This document shows positions 19,754 to 28,546 of a stretch of 64,000 nucleotides of DNA, piece after piece. The notes below the pieces were generated by a model that worked only from the letters and a program-made list of their open reading frames with translations, ran no database searches and was not told the DNA's origin. Every line of letters begins with the position of its first letter. Position 1 is the stretch's first letter. The DNA lies in assembly GCA_040376705.1 (NCBI GenBank), contig JBEIQE010000005.1, positions 62,001 to 126,000 on the forward strand, given 5' to 3'. The position numbers and the translations under genes are program-made. Origin of the DNA: JBEIQE01 sp040376705. GTDB taxonomy: Bacteria; Pseudomonadota; Alphaproteobacteria; UBA2400.

Positions 19754-20230
19754 TTAAGCTACCGCAGCTTCAGGCTGAGGCTGCTGGGTCATATCAACGG
19801 TTGTTGTTGTCGCTTGGGTGCTGGGCTGCGGCATCTGTGATGGGTCTTCCATCATGGTGCCGTCCTGCTGGATCTCGGCCTGTTCGCCTTCCTGGGCTGA
19901 ACGCTGCTGGTAGATCTCACCAGTCGCTTCCTGAATTGACAGAACGATGCGGTAATAATGTTCGGAATGCTGCAGAAGGCTTTCGGCCTTCACACGGTCG
20001 CCCGAGGCCTGCGCATCACGCGCGAGGTTCAGGTACTTCTCGTAAACCTGCATGGCATTGCCGCGAATACGCACTTCGGGGCCATTTGAATCGTAAACCT
20101 GATGACGGCTCGGAGCGCCACCGCTAGGACGACGGCTGCCGCCACCGCTGTAGTTGCCACCACCGCCACCACCATTGTAATTGCCCTGGCTGCCTTGACC
20201 GTTGCCGCCGCGACCGCGTGTACGCCTCAT
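19754..20230 (-). CDS. DUF4167 domain protein
   Basis: 158 aa. A Gly/Asn/Arg-rich low-complexity head (RRTRGRGGNGQGSQGN...) precedes the DUF4167 core (residues about 44-95: VYDSNGPEVRIRGNAMQVYE, then YLNLARDAQASGDRVKAES, then LQHSEHYYRIV), followed by a Gln/Pro/Thr-rich tail. The family is characteristic of Alphaproteobacteria and usually follows prmC, as here. The RGG-like head suggests nucleic-acid contact, but no function is established from the sequence. A 138-nt gap from prmC may hold a separate promoter. Confidence 0.92.
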   Translation of the reverse strand: MRRTRGRGGNGQGSQGNYNGGGGGGNYSGGGSRRPSGGAPSRHQVYDSNGPEVRIRGNAMQVYEKYLNLARDAQASGDRVKAESLLQHSEHYYRIVLSIQEATGEIYQQRSAQEGEQAEIQQDGTMMEDPSQMPQPSTQATTTTVDMTQQPQPEAAVA

Positions 20231-20368
20231 GGGAGTAATCTCTCTTCTATAGTGGGTTTATCCATATTCATCTGGCCGGGGTATCTTCCCGCACGGCACT
20301 GCCTGTTTGCATTAAGTCAAACCAAGCTGATATCTGAACCTAGCGGTTTGAACGCCCCATTCCAAGCT

Positions 20369-21223
20369 TTATTTTTTCTGCCGATTCAACACCATGGCGC
20401 GAGGAATATCGTTAAGATCGTGCTTAATCTCAGCGATTTCAAGGCCCGCAGCCACCATCAGCGCGCCCACCGCCGGCCCCTGCCCTGCCCCCAGCTCAAG
20501 CACGGCAAAACCCTGTGGGTGCAACAGCCGCGGAATCTCTTCTGCCAGCAGCTTGTAACAATCGAGCCCATCTACACCGGCAACCAGTGCCAGGCGCGGG
20601 TCGTGCTGGGTCACCTCCGGCTGCAAACCGGCCATATCGCCCTCTGAAATATAGGGCGGGTTGCTGATGATGATATCAAACGGTCCTTCAAGCCCGACAC
20701 CCCAATCGCCTTCACGCACCTCGGCGCGCTCATCAAACCCCAGCTCGATGAGGTTGTTGCGTGCGGTTTCAACCGCCAGCGGGTTTTTATCAATCGCCAG
20801 CCCCTTGGCATTCGGCAGCTCGTGCAGCAAAGCTGCGAGCAGGCAGCCACTGCCGGTGCCCAAATCAAGCAGGCGCAAGGGGGCTGCTTTGTTGCCTATC
20901 TCATAGAGTGCTGCCTCGATAAGCGTTTCGCTATCAGGCCGTGGCTCGAGCGTACCGGCACTGAGCCTGAAGGGTAGACCCCAGAACTCGCGCACACCCA
21001 AGATGCGTGCCACCGGCTCATGCGCGGCGCGGCGGTTAATCAGATTGCCGTAAATCATCAGGATATCGACCGGCACCTCCTCATCGCCCTTCATGAGCAA
21101 CTCAGCACGGGTAAGGCCGCATACCGCCTGCAGCAGCAGACGTGCATCAAGCATCGGCGTATCAATGTTCGAGAATTTCAGGCGGCCCGCTGCAAGGTTT
21201 AACGCGGTTGCGTAACCCGGCAT
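20369..21223 (-). CDS. prmC: Release-factor glutamine methyltransferase
   Basis: Methylates the glutamine of the GGQ motif in release factors; its substrate gene prfA lies immediately upstream with no gap. 284 aa. An N-terminal helical domain (residues 1-85) precedes the catalytic domain with LLDLGTGSGCLLAALL (SAM loop) and IIISNPPYISEGD, the NPPY motif diagnostic of glutamine N5-methyltransferases. Start ATG at 21223 directly follows the prfA stop. Confidence 0.96.
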   Translation of the reverse strand: MPGYATALNLAAGRLKFSNIDTPMLDARLLLQAVCGLTRAELLMKGDEEVPVDILMIYGNLINRRAAHEPVARILGVREFWGLPFRLSAGTLEPRPDSETLIEAALYEIGNKAAPLRLLDLGTGSGCLLAALLHELPNAKGLAIDKNPLAVETARNNLIELGFDERAEVREGDWGVGLEGPFDIIISNPPYISEGDMAGLQPEVTQHDPRLALVAGVDGLDCYKLLAEEIPRLLHPQGFAVLELGAGQGPAVGALMVAAGLEIAEIKHDLNDIPRAMVLNRQKK

Positions 21224-22306
21224 TTACTCTGTGCCCCCAACGCCCATATCGGCCAGACGTTCGGCTTCATCCTGCTCGATCAGCAAATCGATAAACTCAT
21301 CGAGATCGCCCGCCATAATATGTTCAATCGCATGCGAGGTATAGTTGATCCTGTGGTCAGTTACGCGCGACTGCGGGAAGTTATAAGTGCGAATACGTTC
21401 GGAGCGGTCGCCCGTACCCACCTGGTCGCGGCGGTGCGAGGCACGTTCATCCGCCAAACGCTGACGCTCCATTTCATACAGTTTGGCGCGGATGATCTTG
21501 ATCGCTTTGGCGCGGTTCTTGATCTGCGAGCGCTCTTCCTGCATGTGCACGGTAAGACCGGTTGGTATATGCGTCATGCGCACGGCTGATTCTGTACGGT
21601 TGACGCTCTGACCGCCCGCACCGCTAGCGCGCATCACTTCTATTTTCAGGTCTTTCTCGTCGATTTTGACGTCGACCTCTTCAGCCTCAGGCATAACCGC
21701 TACGGTAATGGTCGAGGTATGTACACGGCCCTGTGATTCAGTCTTGGGCACGCGTTGTACGCGGTGCACACCCGCCTCGAACTTGAGGCGCGCGAATACA
21801 CCAGCGCCGCTCACTTCGGCAGTGGCATCTTTATAGCCACCGATACCGTTATCCGAGATGTCCATGATCTCGAACTTCCAGCCACGACGCGCGGCATATC
21901 GCTGGTATGCGCCAAACATTTCAGCCGCAAACAAACCGGCTTCATCGCCGCCTGCACCGGCACGAATTTCAAGAAAGCCGTTGCGGTCATCCGCTGCATC
22001 TTTGGGCAGCAGCATACGCTGTACTTTTTTGGTAAGTACAGGCAGCTCGGCACGCTTCTCCAGCCATTCGGCTTCGGCCATGCGGCGCATCTCAAGGTCG
22101 GCCTCGGCCTTCATCATCACTTCAAGGTCGGCTACGGCGCGCTCGGTTGAGCGCAGCTCGTTAACCGCTTCGACCAGCGGGGTAATTTCAGCATATTCCT
22201 TCGAGGCCTTGGTAAAGGCTTCGGCAGACAGACCTGTGCTCGAGAGCAGGCTTTGCAGCTCATCGTGGCGTAACAGGACGCGATGGAGATTGTCTTCCAG
22301 AGACAT
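21224..22306 (-). CDS. prfA: Peptide chain release factor 1
   Basis: Recognises UAA and UAG stop codons and triggers peptide release on the ribosome. 360 aa, standard RF1 length. The stop-recognition PxT motif appears as RVPKTESQG, and the catalytic loop as GAGGQSVNRTES. The N-terminal helical domain begins MSLEDNLHRVLLRHDEL. It lies directly upstream of prmC, the classic pair. Confidence 0.97.
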   Translation of the reverse strand: MSLEDNLHRVLLRHDELQSLLSSTGLSAEAFTKASKEYAEITPLVEAVNELRSTERAVADLEVMMKAEADLEMRRMAEAEWLEKRAELPVLTKKVQRMLLPKDAADDRNGFLEIRAGAGGDEAGLFAAEMFGAYQRYAARRGWKFEIMDISDNGIGGYKDATAEVSGAGVFARLKFEAGVHRVQRVPKTESQGRVHTSTITVAVMPEAEEVDVKIDEKDLKIEVMRASGAGGQSVNRTESAVRMTHIPTGLTVHMQEERSQIKNRAKAIKIIRAKLYEMERQRLADERASHRRDQVGTGDRSERIRTYNFPQSRVTDHRINYTSHAIEHIMAGDLDEFIDLLIEQDEAERLADMGVGGTE

Positions 22307-22319
22307 AGAAAAAACTCAG

Positions 22320-22958
22320 CTACTTAAGGCCCGGTGGCGTTGTGGGATGCTGAGATGGCATGGAGGGTGCAGGTAAGGCAAGCGTATTATTGCCGCTAGG
22401 GGGTGAATATGCGCTGTTTCTCAGGCGAGAGAGCAGCTGTGTGGCCTCCGTTTCCGCCATGAAATTATCCCATTCGGCCAGCGCGTTAAACGCGCCTTGC
22501 AGGGCCTGCCCCATGCGCGGGCCTTTGTATTTTATGGTGCCAGCCTCGTGCTTGGTGATGGTGCCCTTGCGCAGCAGGTCTTTTTTATCGGCCAGCGCGA
22601 ACATGTTATCGACCAGTACCCGCAGGGCGATTTTTACATCGGCGCGCGAATTCATCTCATCAAGGTGGGCCTCTACATTACCATCACGCCCAGCCTGACG
22701 GCTACTACCCTCAACTTTATCAAGCGCCTTGGCCAGCTGCATCCATGGCTCACCGCCGGTTGAATGCAAAATATCGAGCTCGGCCTTCTCATCCCTATTA
22801 CCTGATTTTTTGATCTGGGGCCCGAGTTTGTAGGTTTTCTCGTGCTGGCTCTTAAGCACGTGACCAGCATGGCAGATATCCTGGAGAATCTCCCAGAACC
22901 GCACACTAACCTTGTAGCTTCGCTCAGTCCCGGTTGGCGGTGTCTCGGCCATGCCCAT
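22320..22958 (-). CDS. Hypothetical cytoplasmic protein between ispG and prfA
   Basis: 212 aa, same strand as its neighbours, 13 nt upstream of prfA, with a weak CAGGGA site before ATG 22958 (ATG 22952 is equally possible). The protein is charged and helical: YKVSVRFWEILQDICHAGHV, then a lysine-rich stretch, then ALRVLVDNMFALADKKDLL, and a Pro/Ser-rich end. There is no signal peptide or transmembrane helix. I do not recognise the family. Its usual alphaproteobacterial neighbours do not normally include such a gene here, so it may be lineage-specific. Confidence 0.7.
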   Translation of the reverse strand: MGMAETPPTGTERSYKVSVRFWEILQDICHAGHVLKSQHEKTYKLGPQIKKSGNRDEKAELDILHSTGGEPWMQLAKALDKVEGSSRQAGRDGNVEAHLDEMNSRADVKIALRVLVDNMFALADKKDLLRKGTITKHEAGTIKYKGPRMGQALQGAFNALAEWDNFMAETEATQLLSRLRNSAYSPPSGNNTLALPAPSMPSQHPTTPPGLK

Positions 22959-23034
22959 CTATCCCTGCTTATTGTTTTGTTAGGTACAGCATCGGCAAGA
23001 ACGCGGATTAACGCAAGAGGTAATTGCTGAAAAA

Positions 23035-24150
23035 CTAGGCAGCTTCGGTCTTTTTTACAGTCGCCGCCCTCTCCTCGACCATTTTAACCAGATGCTCGAC
23101 GATGCTTTCGTCCCTGTCCATCAGGCGGTGCGCGGTCTGCCCGCCCACGTAAACCTGATGCACGCCGTTGCCACCGCCGGTAAAGCCAATATCAGTCGAG
23201 CGTGCTTCACCCGGCCCGTTCACCACGCAGCCGATAACCGATAACGTCATCGGCACGGTGATATGCGCCAAGCGCGCCTCCAGCTCGGCCACAGTTTTGA
23301 TCACATCGAAATTCTGGCGCGCGCAGCTGGGGCAGGCAATCACGCTCACACCGCGGGTACGCAGGTACATGCTCTTGAGCATTTCAAAGCCAACAGCCAC
23401 TTCCTCAACCGGGTCGGCCGAAAGCGACACACGTAGCGTATCGCCAATCCCGCTCCACAGCAGCATGCCAAGGCCGATGGATGATTTTACCGTACCGGTG
23501 CGCAAGCCCCCAGCTTCAGTAATGCCGATATGCAGCGAGTGATCGCAGGCATCTGCCAGTTGCTGATAGGCCGCAACGGCCAAGAACACATCGCTGGCTT
23601 TAACTGAAATCTTGAACTCATGGAAATCGAGATCCTGCAGAATAGCAGCTTGTGTGAGCGCGCTTTCGACCAGCGCCTCAGGGCATGGCTCGCCATACTT
23701 CTCAAGCAGGTCGCGCTCGAGTGAGCCTGCATTCACGCCAATACGCATCGAGCAACCATGGTCCTGCGCGGCGCGCACTACTTCACGCACACGCTCGGCG
23801 CTACCGATGTTACCGGGGTTTACACGCAAACAGGCCGCACCTGCCTTGGCCGCTTCTATCGCGCGTTTATAGTGGAAATGGATATCGGCCACAATCGGCA
23901 CCGGGCTGCCGGTCACAATGGCTTTAAGTGCGGCGGTTGACTCTTCATCCGGGCAGGACACCCGTACAATATCAGCCCCTGCGCGTGCTGCTGCATTCAC
24001 TTGCGCCAATGTAGCCAGTGCATCCGTGGTGGGGGTATTGGTCATGGTCTGCACGCTGATGGGCGCATCGCCACCTACAAGTACAGTACCTACTTTGATC
24101 TGGCGGGATTTACGGCGCTGAATATGACGATAAGCACGCTCGGTCTGCAT
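23035..24150 (-). CDS. ispG: 4-Hydroxy-3-methylbut-2-enyl diphosphate synthase (flavodoxin)
   Basis: Seventh step of the non-mevalonate isoprenoid pathway: converts MEcPP to HMBPP with a 4Fe-4S cluster. 371 aa, the length of the compact bacterial form. TIM-barrel start: RRKSRQIKVGTVLVGGDAP, then ISVQTMTNTPTTDA. Cluster ligands are in ACPSCARQ and IGCVVNGPGEA. Isoprenoids feed ubiquinone synthesis (ubiG and a ubiH-type gene are in this window). Confidence 0.97.
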   Translation of the reverse strand: MQTERAYRHIQRRKSRQIKVGTVLVGGDAPISVQTMTNTPTTDALATLAQVNAAARAGADIVRVSCPDEESTAALKAIVTGSPVPIVADIHFHYKRAIEAAKAGAACLRVNPGNIGSAERVREVVRAAQDHGCSMRIGVNAGSLERDLLEKYGEPCPEALVESALTQAAILQDLDFHEFKISVKASDVFLAVAAYQQLADACDHSLHIGITEAGGLRTGTVKSSIGLGMLLWSGIGDTLRVSLSADPVEEVAVGFEMLKSMYLRTRGVSVIACPSCARQNFDVIKTVAELEARLAHITVPMTLSVIGCVVNGPGEARSTDIGFTGGGNGVHQVYVGGQTAHRLMDRDESIVEHLVKMVEERAATVKKTEAA

Positions 24151-24179
24151 TATGCACCCCCTTGTTAGGTGGGCGCAGC

Positions 24180-25103
24180 CTAGTTTAAAACGGCACTGCC
24201 GTCGAGCAGGCGCGCAGGATCTAATGTCACATCATAGCGGGTGCGGCCGGTATCATTGCGCTGCGGTACCAGACGGCCATCGACCATAATGGCGAGATCG
24301 CTCAGATTCCCGGTTGAAAGCTGCACGCGACCCCAGTTAGACGGCAGGGTATAGTTCTGCCCGGCACGCATGACAATGCTACCTACGCGCTGGCCAGCTT
24401 CGTTACGGAACTGAACCCAGGTTTCGCCATAGGCACGCAGGCTGATCACGCCAGCGCCGCGGTAGGCCTGCGGCGGTGTGGGGGCTACCGGCTGGGCTAC
24501 AACCTCAGCAGAGGTTACAGCTGGCTGGGCAACCGGAGCAGCAACAGCAGCTGGTGCGGGCGCTACAAATACCGGCGCGGGCGGCACAGCCTCTTCGGCA
24601 AAGCGGGTGGGCAAGGGAGGGACTGACAGCACAGCATCGCGCCTGTCGGGCATGCTGGCCTGCCACAGGCCATAAGCCAACACCACTAGCACAAGACCAG
24701 CGATGACCACAGCCATACTGGGGATGCGGCGCTCGGCGCTGTCGGGCTCAGTGTTCAGGTTGAACTGGGCAATGGCTGGCAGCGGGGCCGGTGCGCCGGT
24801 CGCTTCTTCACGGAAGCGGCTGAGCAGCTCGGCTTTATCGAGCTCTAAAAAGTTGGCATAGGCCGAAACAAAACCTTGTGCGTAGACCAGCGGCGGCAAG
24901 TCGGCAAAACGGCCTTCTTCCAGCGCCTCGAGATGGGCGGCACGGATGTTCAGGGAATTGGCAACTTCATGCAGATCGTAGCCCAACAGGATGCGCGCGT
25001 TGCGCAAGACGGTCGCCACCGACTCAGGCGAACGGTCAGCAGCATTCCCGCGCACATGCGCGCTGCCTTTCCAGTTAGTTTTCAGACGTCCGATATCGCC
25101 CAT
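24180..25103 (-). CDS. rodZ: RodZ-like cytoskeletal/HTH membrane protein
   Basis: About 307 aa from ATG 25103. A TTG at 25139 would add 12 residues but lacks a well-placed ribosome site. An N-terminal helix-turn-helix of the HTH_25 type (LRNARILLGYDLHEVANSLN, then IRAAHLEALEEGRFADLP) precedes one transmembrane helix (SMAVVIAGLVLVVLAYGLW). A Pro/Ala-rich linker and a C-terminal DUF4115-like beta domain follow (GVISLRAYGETWVQFRNEAG). RodZ links MreB to the cell-wall elongation machinery. The family call is firm; the partnership is inferred. It is part of the minus-strand run between ptsP and ispG. Confidence 0.88.
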   Translation of the reverse strand: MGDIGRLKTNWKGSAHVRGNAADRSPESVATVLRNARILLGYDLHEVANSLNIRAAHLEALEEGRFADLPPLVYAQGFVSAYANFLELDKAELLSRFREEATGAPAPLPAIAQFNLNTEPDSAERRIPSMAVVIAGLVLVVLAYGLWQASMPDRRDAVLSVPPLPTRFAEEAVPPAPVFVAPAPAAVAAPVAQPAVTSAEVVAQPVAPTPPQAYRGAGVISLRAYGETWVQFRNEAGQRVGSIVMRAGQNYTLPSNWGRVQLSTGNLSDLAIMVDGRLVPQRNDTGRTRYDVTLDPARLLDGSAVLN

Positions 25104-25187
25104 GGCGAAGATATACTCTTGATTTGAGTTGATGTGCAAACACCTAGCAGAGCGCCTCCAGCCAGCGCAACGTGCATTTGCTCAAAA

Positions 25188-27506
25188 TTACCTGAAATGC
25201 TCGATATATACGCCGCGATCGCGCGCAAATGCCGCTAATTTCGGCCTTAATGTGCGGTCGGGGCTTTCCATAAGAGTTTCCATAAAGGCCGTTAACGGCC
25301 CCAGATGAAGAGAACGAAGCATCAACTTAACCGAGTCAAACGAGCCAGCCGAGAGCGAAAGCGCACGGTAACCGATGCCCAGCAGCGCCATGGCCTCGAG
25401 CGGCTGGCCCGCCAGCTCACCGCATAGTGTGAGCGGACGTTTAGCGATAGCGCATTCACGCGCGATACTGCGGAGCATGGTAAGCACAGCGGGCGAGAGC
25501 GGGTCGTACCGGCTGGTGATGGCACGGTTGCCACGGTCAGCCGCCAGTACAAACTGCAAGAGATCGTTACTGCCAATCGAGAGGAAGTCGACCTCGCGTA
25601 ATAGCGCCGGCAGCTGGAACAGCAAGGCGGGCACCTCAAGCATCGCGCCAACCTCAAGCTTGGTCGGCGGCTCTTCCTTGCGCTCATGGGCACGCTCACG
25701 CTCTTTCTCGAGCAGTTCTTTAGCGCGCATCAGCTCATCCACCTCGGTGATCATGGGGAACATGATTTTGAGGTTACGGCCCGCACCTGCGCGCAGCAGC
25801 GCCCGTAACTGCTGGCGCAGCATGGAAGGGCGATCAAGACCAATACGAATAGCGCGCCAGCCCAGTGCCGGGTTCTCTTCGACCGGATGAGTCATGTAAG
25901 GCAAAAACTTGTCGCCACCGATATCCAGCGTGCGGAACGTCACACTGCGTCCGCCAGACTGATCGAGCACTTTTTTATAAATCTCGGTCTGAATGGCGAC
26001 ATCAGGGAAGTCGCCACGCGAGAGGAACGGAATTTCAGTACGATACAAGCCAATGCCATCGGCCTTGGTCATCTCGAGCTGCGGCACATCAAGCAGCAAG
26101 CCGCAATTGAGGTTAAGCGAAACACTCACACCATCGAGCGTGACTGACGGCAGCGCACGCACCTCGGCATTTATACGTGCCTTGTTTGCACGTGCGGCCA
26201 TGCTTTTTACAAAGGTGCTGCGCACTTCTTCGGCAGGGCGCACCAGTACCTGTGCATTATCGGCATCAAGCAGCAGCTCATCGCCCGCTTCGATACGCGC
26301 GAGTGCATTGCTGCACTGGCCGAGCACGGGTATGCCCAAAGCGCGGGCCACAATCACCACATGGCTGGTGGCTGCGCCTTCTTCCAGAATCACACCGCGC
26401 AGCTTGGCGGAAGGGATATCCAGCAGCTCGGCTGGCCCGAGGTGACGGGCCACCAGAATGGCATCATCGGGAATGGGCGCAGCTTTAAAAGCATCTGCCG
26501 GGCGCAATAAATGCTGCAACAAGCGGCGCGAGAGATCATCAAAATCAGAGAGGCGATCACGCAAATACGGATCGGTACTGGCCGAGAGGCGCGTCTTGAT
26601 CTGCTCGGCCACCTGCATAACTGCAGCCTCGGCAGTCAGGCCGGAGCGAATGGCCTCGTTAATACGGCCCACCCAACCGCGATCACTCGCGATCATGCGG
26701 TAGGCTTCAAGCACTTCGTCTTTATCGGTGTTACCGCTGGGCTGCAGCAGGCTATCGAGCGAGGCATGCATGGCGGCCAAGGCCGCGTTCAGGCGTTTGA
26801 CCTCTTGCGTGGGGTTATCGGCCAGCAGGCGCTCGATGGTAATTTCTGCACGGTGCAAAATGGCTTTGCCCACCGCCATACCGGCGTTAAACGGCATACC
26901 GGTCAGGCGCGCGGGGCCAAACGCCTCTTCGGCATTCAAGCTGGTTTCGGTATTGGCGATAAAGTCGCCACCTGACACCAGCTCGGCCAGCACCATGGCG
27001 ACAGTCTGCAGTGTCTCGATTTCTTCAGCCGTATAAGCGCGTGTCTCTTTATGCTGAATGGCCAGCACACCGCGTACCTTGCCGCCGCGCACCAATGGTA
27101 CACCGCAAAGCGACTGGAACGGATCCTCGCCCGTCTCGGGGCGATAGGCAAAGTTAGGGTGCTGCGGGGCATTGCTGGTGGCCAGCGGGCCAGCAGCAGC
27201 GGCAATAGAGCCGATAAGACCTTCGCCTACACGCAAACGGGTATGATGCACCGCCTTGGGGTTAAGGCCGATGGTAGCAAACAGCTCAAGCACTTCGCCC
27301 GCGCGCAGCAGATAGAGCGAGCATACCTCAGCCCCGGCAGCCGAAGCGATGAGGCGTACCACATGGTCGAGGCGCTTTTGCGAAGGCTGATCAGCTGCTA
27401 AGGCATCGCGCAGGCCCGAAAGCAGGTGACGCGTATCCATGGTGCTTTTAGAAGCACCTTTTTGCGGGCTACTGGCAGGTGTCTGTCCAGATTGCCCGGC
27501 CATCAT
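25188..27506 (-). CDS. ptsP: PEP-protein phosphotransferase, nitrogen-PTS enzyme I
   Basis: 772 aa. An N-terminal GAF domain (about residues 25-190, SLYLLRAGEVLELFATIGLN) is followed by enzyme I: the phospho-histidine loop GAATSHVVIVARALGIP, the PEP-binding barrel FRTLDIGGDKFLPYM, and the active-site cysteine loop LTLCGELAGQP. It autophosphorylates with PEP and passes phosphate to NPr; the GAF domain senses nitrogen status in this family. NPr and EIIA-Ntr genes are not in the window. Its start overlaps the flavin oxidoreductase stop by 4 nt, indicating co-translation. Confidence 0.95.
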   Translation of the reverse strand: MMAGQSGQTPASSPQKGASKSTMDTRHLLSGLRDALAADQPSQKRLDHVVRLIASAAGAEVCSLYLLRAGEVLELFATIGLNPKAVHHTRLRVGEGLIGSIAAAAGPLATSNAPQHPNFAYRPETGEDPFQSLCGVPLVRGGKVRGVLAIQHKETRAYTAEEIETLQTVAMVLAELVSGGDFIANTETSLNAEEAFGPARLTGMPFNAGMAVGKAILHRAEITIERLLADNPTQEVKRLNAALAAMHASLDSLLQPSGNTDKDEVLEAYRMIASDRGWVGRINEAIRSGLTAEAAVMQVAEQIKTRLSASTDPYLRDRLSDFDDLSRRLLQHLLRPADAFKAAPIPDDAILVARHLGPAELLDIPSAKLRGVILEEGAATSHVVIVARALGIPVLGQCSNALARIEAGDELLLDADNAQVLVRPAEEVRSTFVKSMAARANKARINAEVRALPSVTLDGVSVSLNLNCGLLLDVPQLEMTKADGIGLYRTEIPFLSRGDFPDVAIQTEIYKKVLDQSGGRSVTFRTLDIGGDKFLPYMTHPVEENPALGWRAIRIGLDRPSMLRQQLRALLRAGAGRNLKIMFPMITEVDELMRAKELLEKERERAHERKEEPPTKLEVGAMLEVPALLFQLPALLREVDFLSIGSNDLLQFVLAADRGNRAITSRYDPLSPAVLTMLRSIARECAIAKRPLTLCGELAGQPLEAMALLGIGYRALSLSAGSFDSVKLMLRSLHLGPLTAFMETLMESPDRTLRPKLAAFARDRGVYIEHFR

Positions 27507-28546
27507 GGAACTCCGATGCTGCGCTGGGAAATACCCCAGACGGCCTGCTGTGTAAGCTCGGCCAATATCTCGGCTGCAGGCTGAATCTTGTGCACCATGC
27601 CCACACTCTGCCCGGCCATCACCGAGCCGGTTTCAACATCACCCTCAATCACAGCGCGGCGCAGGGCACCCGCCCAGAAATGCTCGATCTCAAGCTGGGC
27701 AGCCTTCTGGTCGAGCTCGCCTTTATCAAAGCGCGCAATCACTTCGCGCTGCTTATCGATAAACTTCTGCGTGCCCTCGTTAGCCAAGCCGCGCACCGGA
27801 ATAACCGGGAAGCGCTGGTCAACCTGCGGCGAAAGTACTGCATCGCGTGCTGAAGCCTTGAGGAAGGCGTTCTTGAACTTGGGATGCGCAATCGACTCTG
27901 TCGCGCATACAAAGCGCGTACCCAGCTGTACGCCCGAAGCGCCGATATCGAGGAAGGTAACAATCGCTTCGCCACGGCCAATACCACCCGCTACAAACAC
28001 CGGTACTTCACGAATGGTGGGGAGAATTTCCTGCGCGAGAATGGAGGTTGCCACCGGGCCGGTATGGCCGCCGGCTTCCATGCCTTCAATGACCAGCGCA
28101 TCCGCCCCCTGCTTGACGAGGCGTTTGGCAGTAATCGCTGTAGGCGCAAAGCACATGAGCTTGGCTCCGCCGTCCTTCACCGCCCTCATCGCATCCTGCG
28201 GCGGCAAGCCGCCAGCCAGCACGATGTGGCTTACATTCTCTTCAAGGCACACCTTGATGAGATCGAGCAGCTGCGGGTGCATGGTAATGACATTCACACC
28301 GAATGGCTTGGTTGTAAGCGCGCGCGTGGCCTTGATTTCGGCCCGCAGGATATCCGGCGGCATCGAGCCTGAGGCTAGCACACCAAAACCGCCGCCGTTA
28401 GAGATGGCAGCAACCAGGTTGCGCTCCGAGACCCAGGTCATGGCGCCGCCCATAATGGCAAACTCGGTACCGAGGAACTCAGCGCCGCGCTTCCAGAGAT
28501 TGTCGAGATAGGTACGGGACCAGGCTTCTTTTTCAGGCGACAGCAT
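27503..28546 (-). CDS. NAD(P)H-dependent flavin oxidoreductase, nitronate monooxygenase family
   Basis: 347 aa from ATG 28546, which overlaps the lysC stop by 14 nt (an upstream start at 28573 is possible). FMN TIM-barrel: IMGGAMTWVSERNLVAAISN, then GGGFGVLASGSMPP, then the conserved EGMEAGGHTGP with the usual histidine, then VFVAGGIGRGE and GASGVQLGTRFV. The family includes nitronate monooxygenases and enoyl-reductase-like proteins, so the substrate cannot be named. This position between lysC and ptsP occurs in several alphaproteobacteria. Confidence 0.9.
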   Translation of the reverse strand: MLSPEKEAWSRTYLDNLWKRGAEFLGTEFAIMGGAMTWVSERNLVAAISNGGGFGVLASGSMPPDILRAEIKATRALTTKPFGVNVITMHPQLLDLIKVCLEENVSHIVLAGGLPPQDAMRAVKDGGAKLMCFAPTAITAKRLVKQGADALVIEGMEAGGHTGPVATSILAQEILPTIREVPVFVAGGIGRGEAIVTFLDIGASGVQLGTRFVCATESIAHPKFKNAFLKASARDAVLSPQVDQRFPVIPVRGLANEGTQKFIDKQREVIARFDKGELDQKAAQLEIEHFWAGALRRAVIEGDVETGSVMAGQSVGMVHKIQPAAEILAELTQQAVWGISQRSIGVP

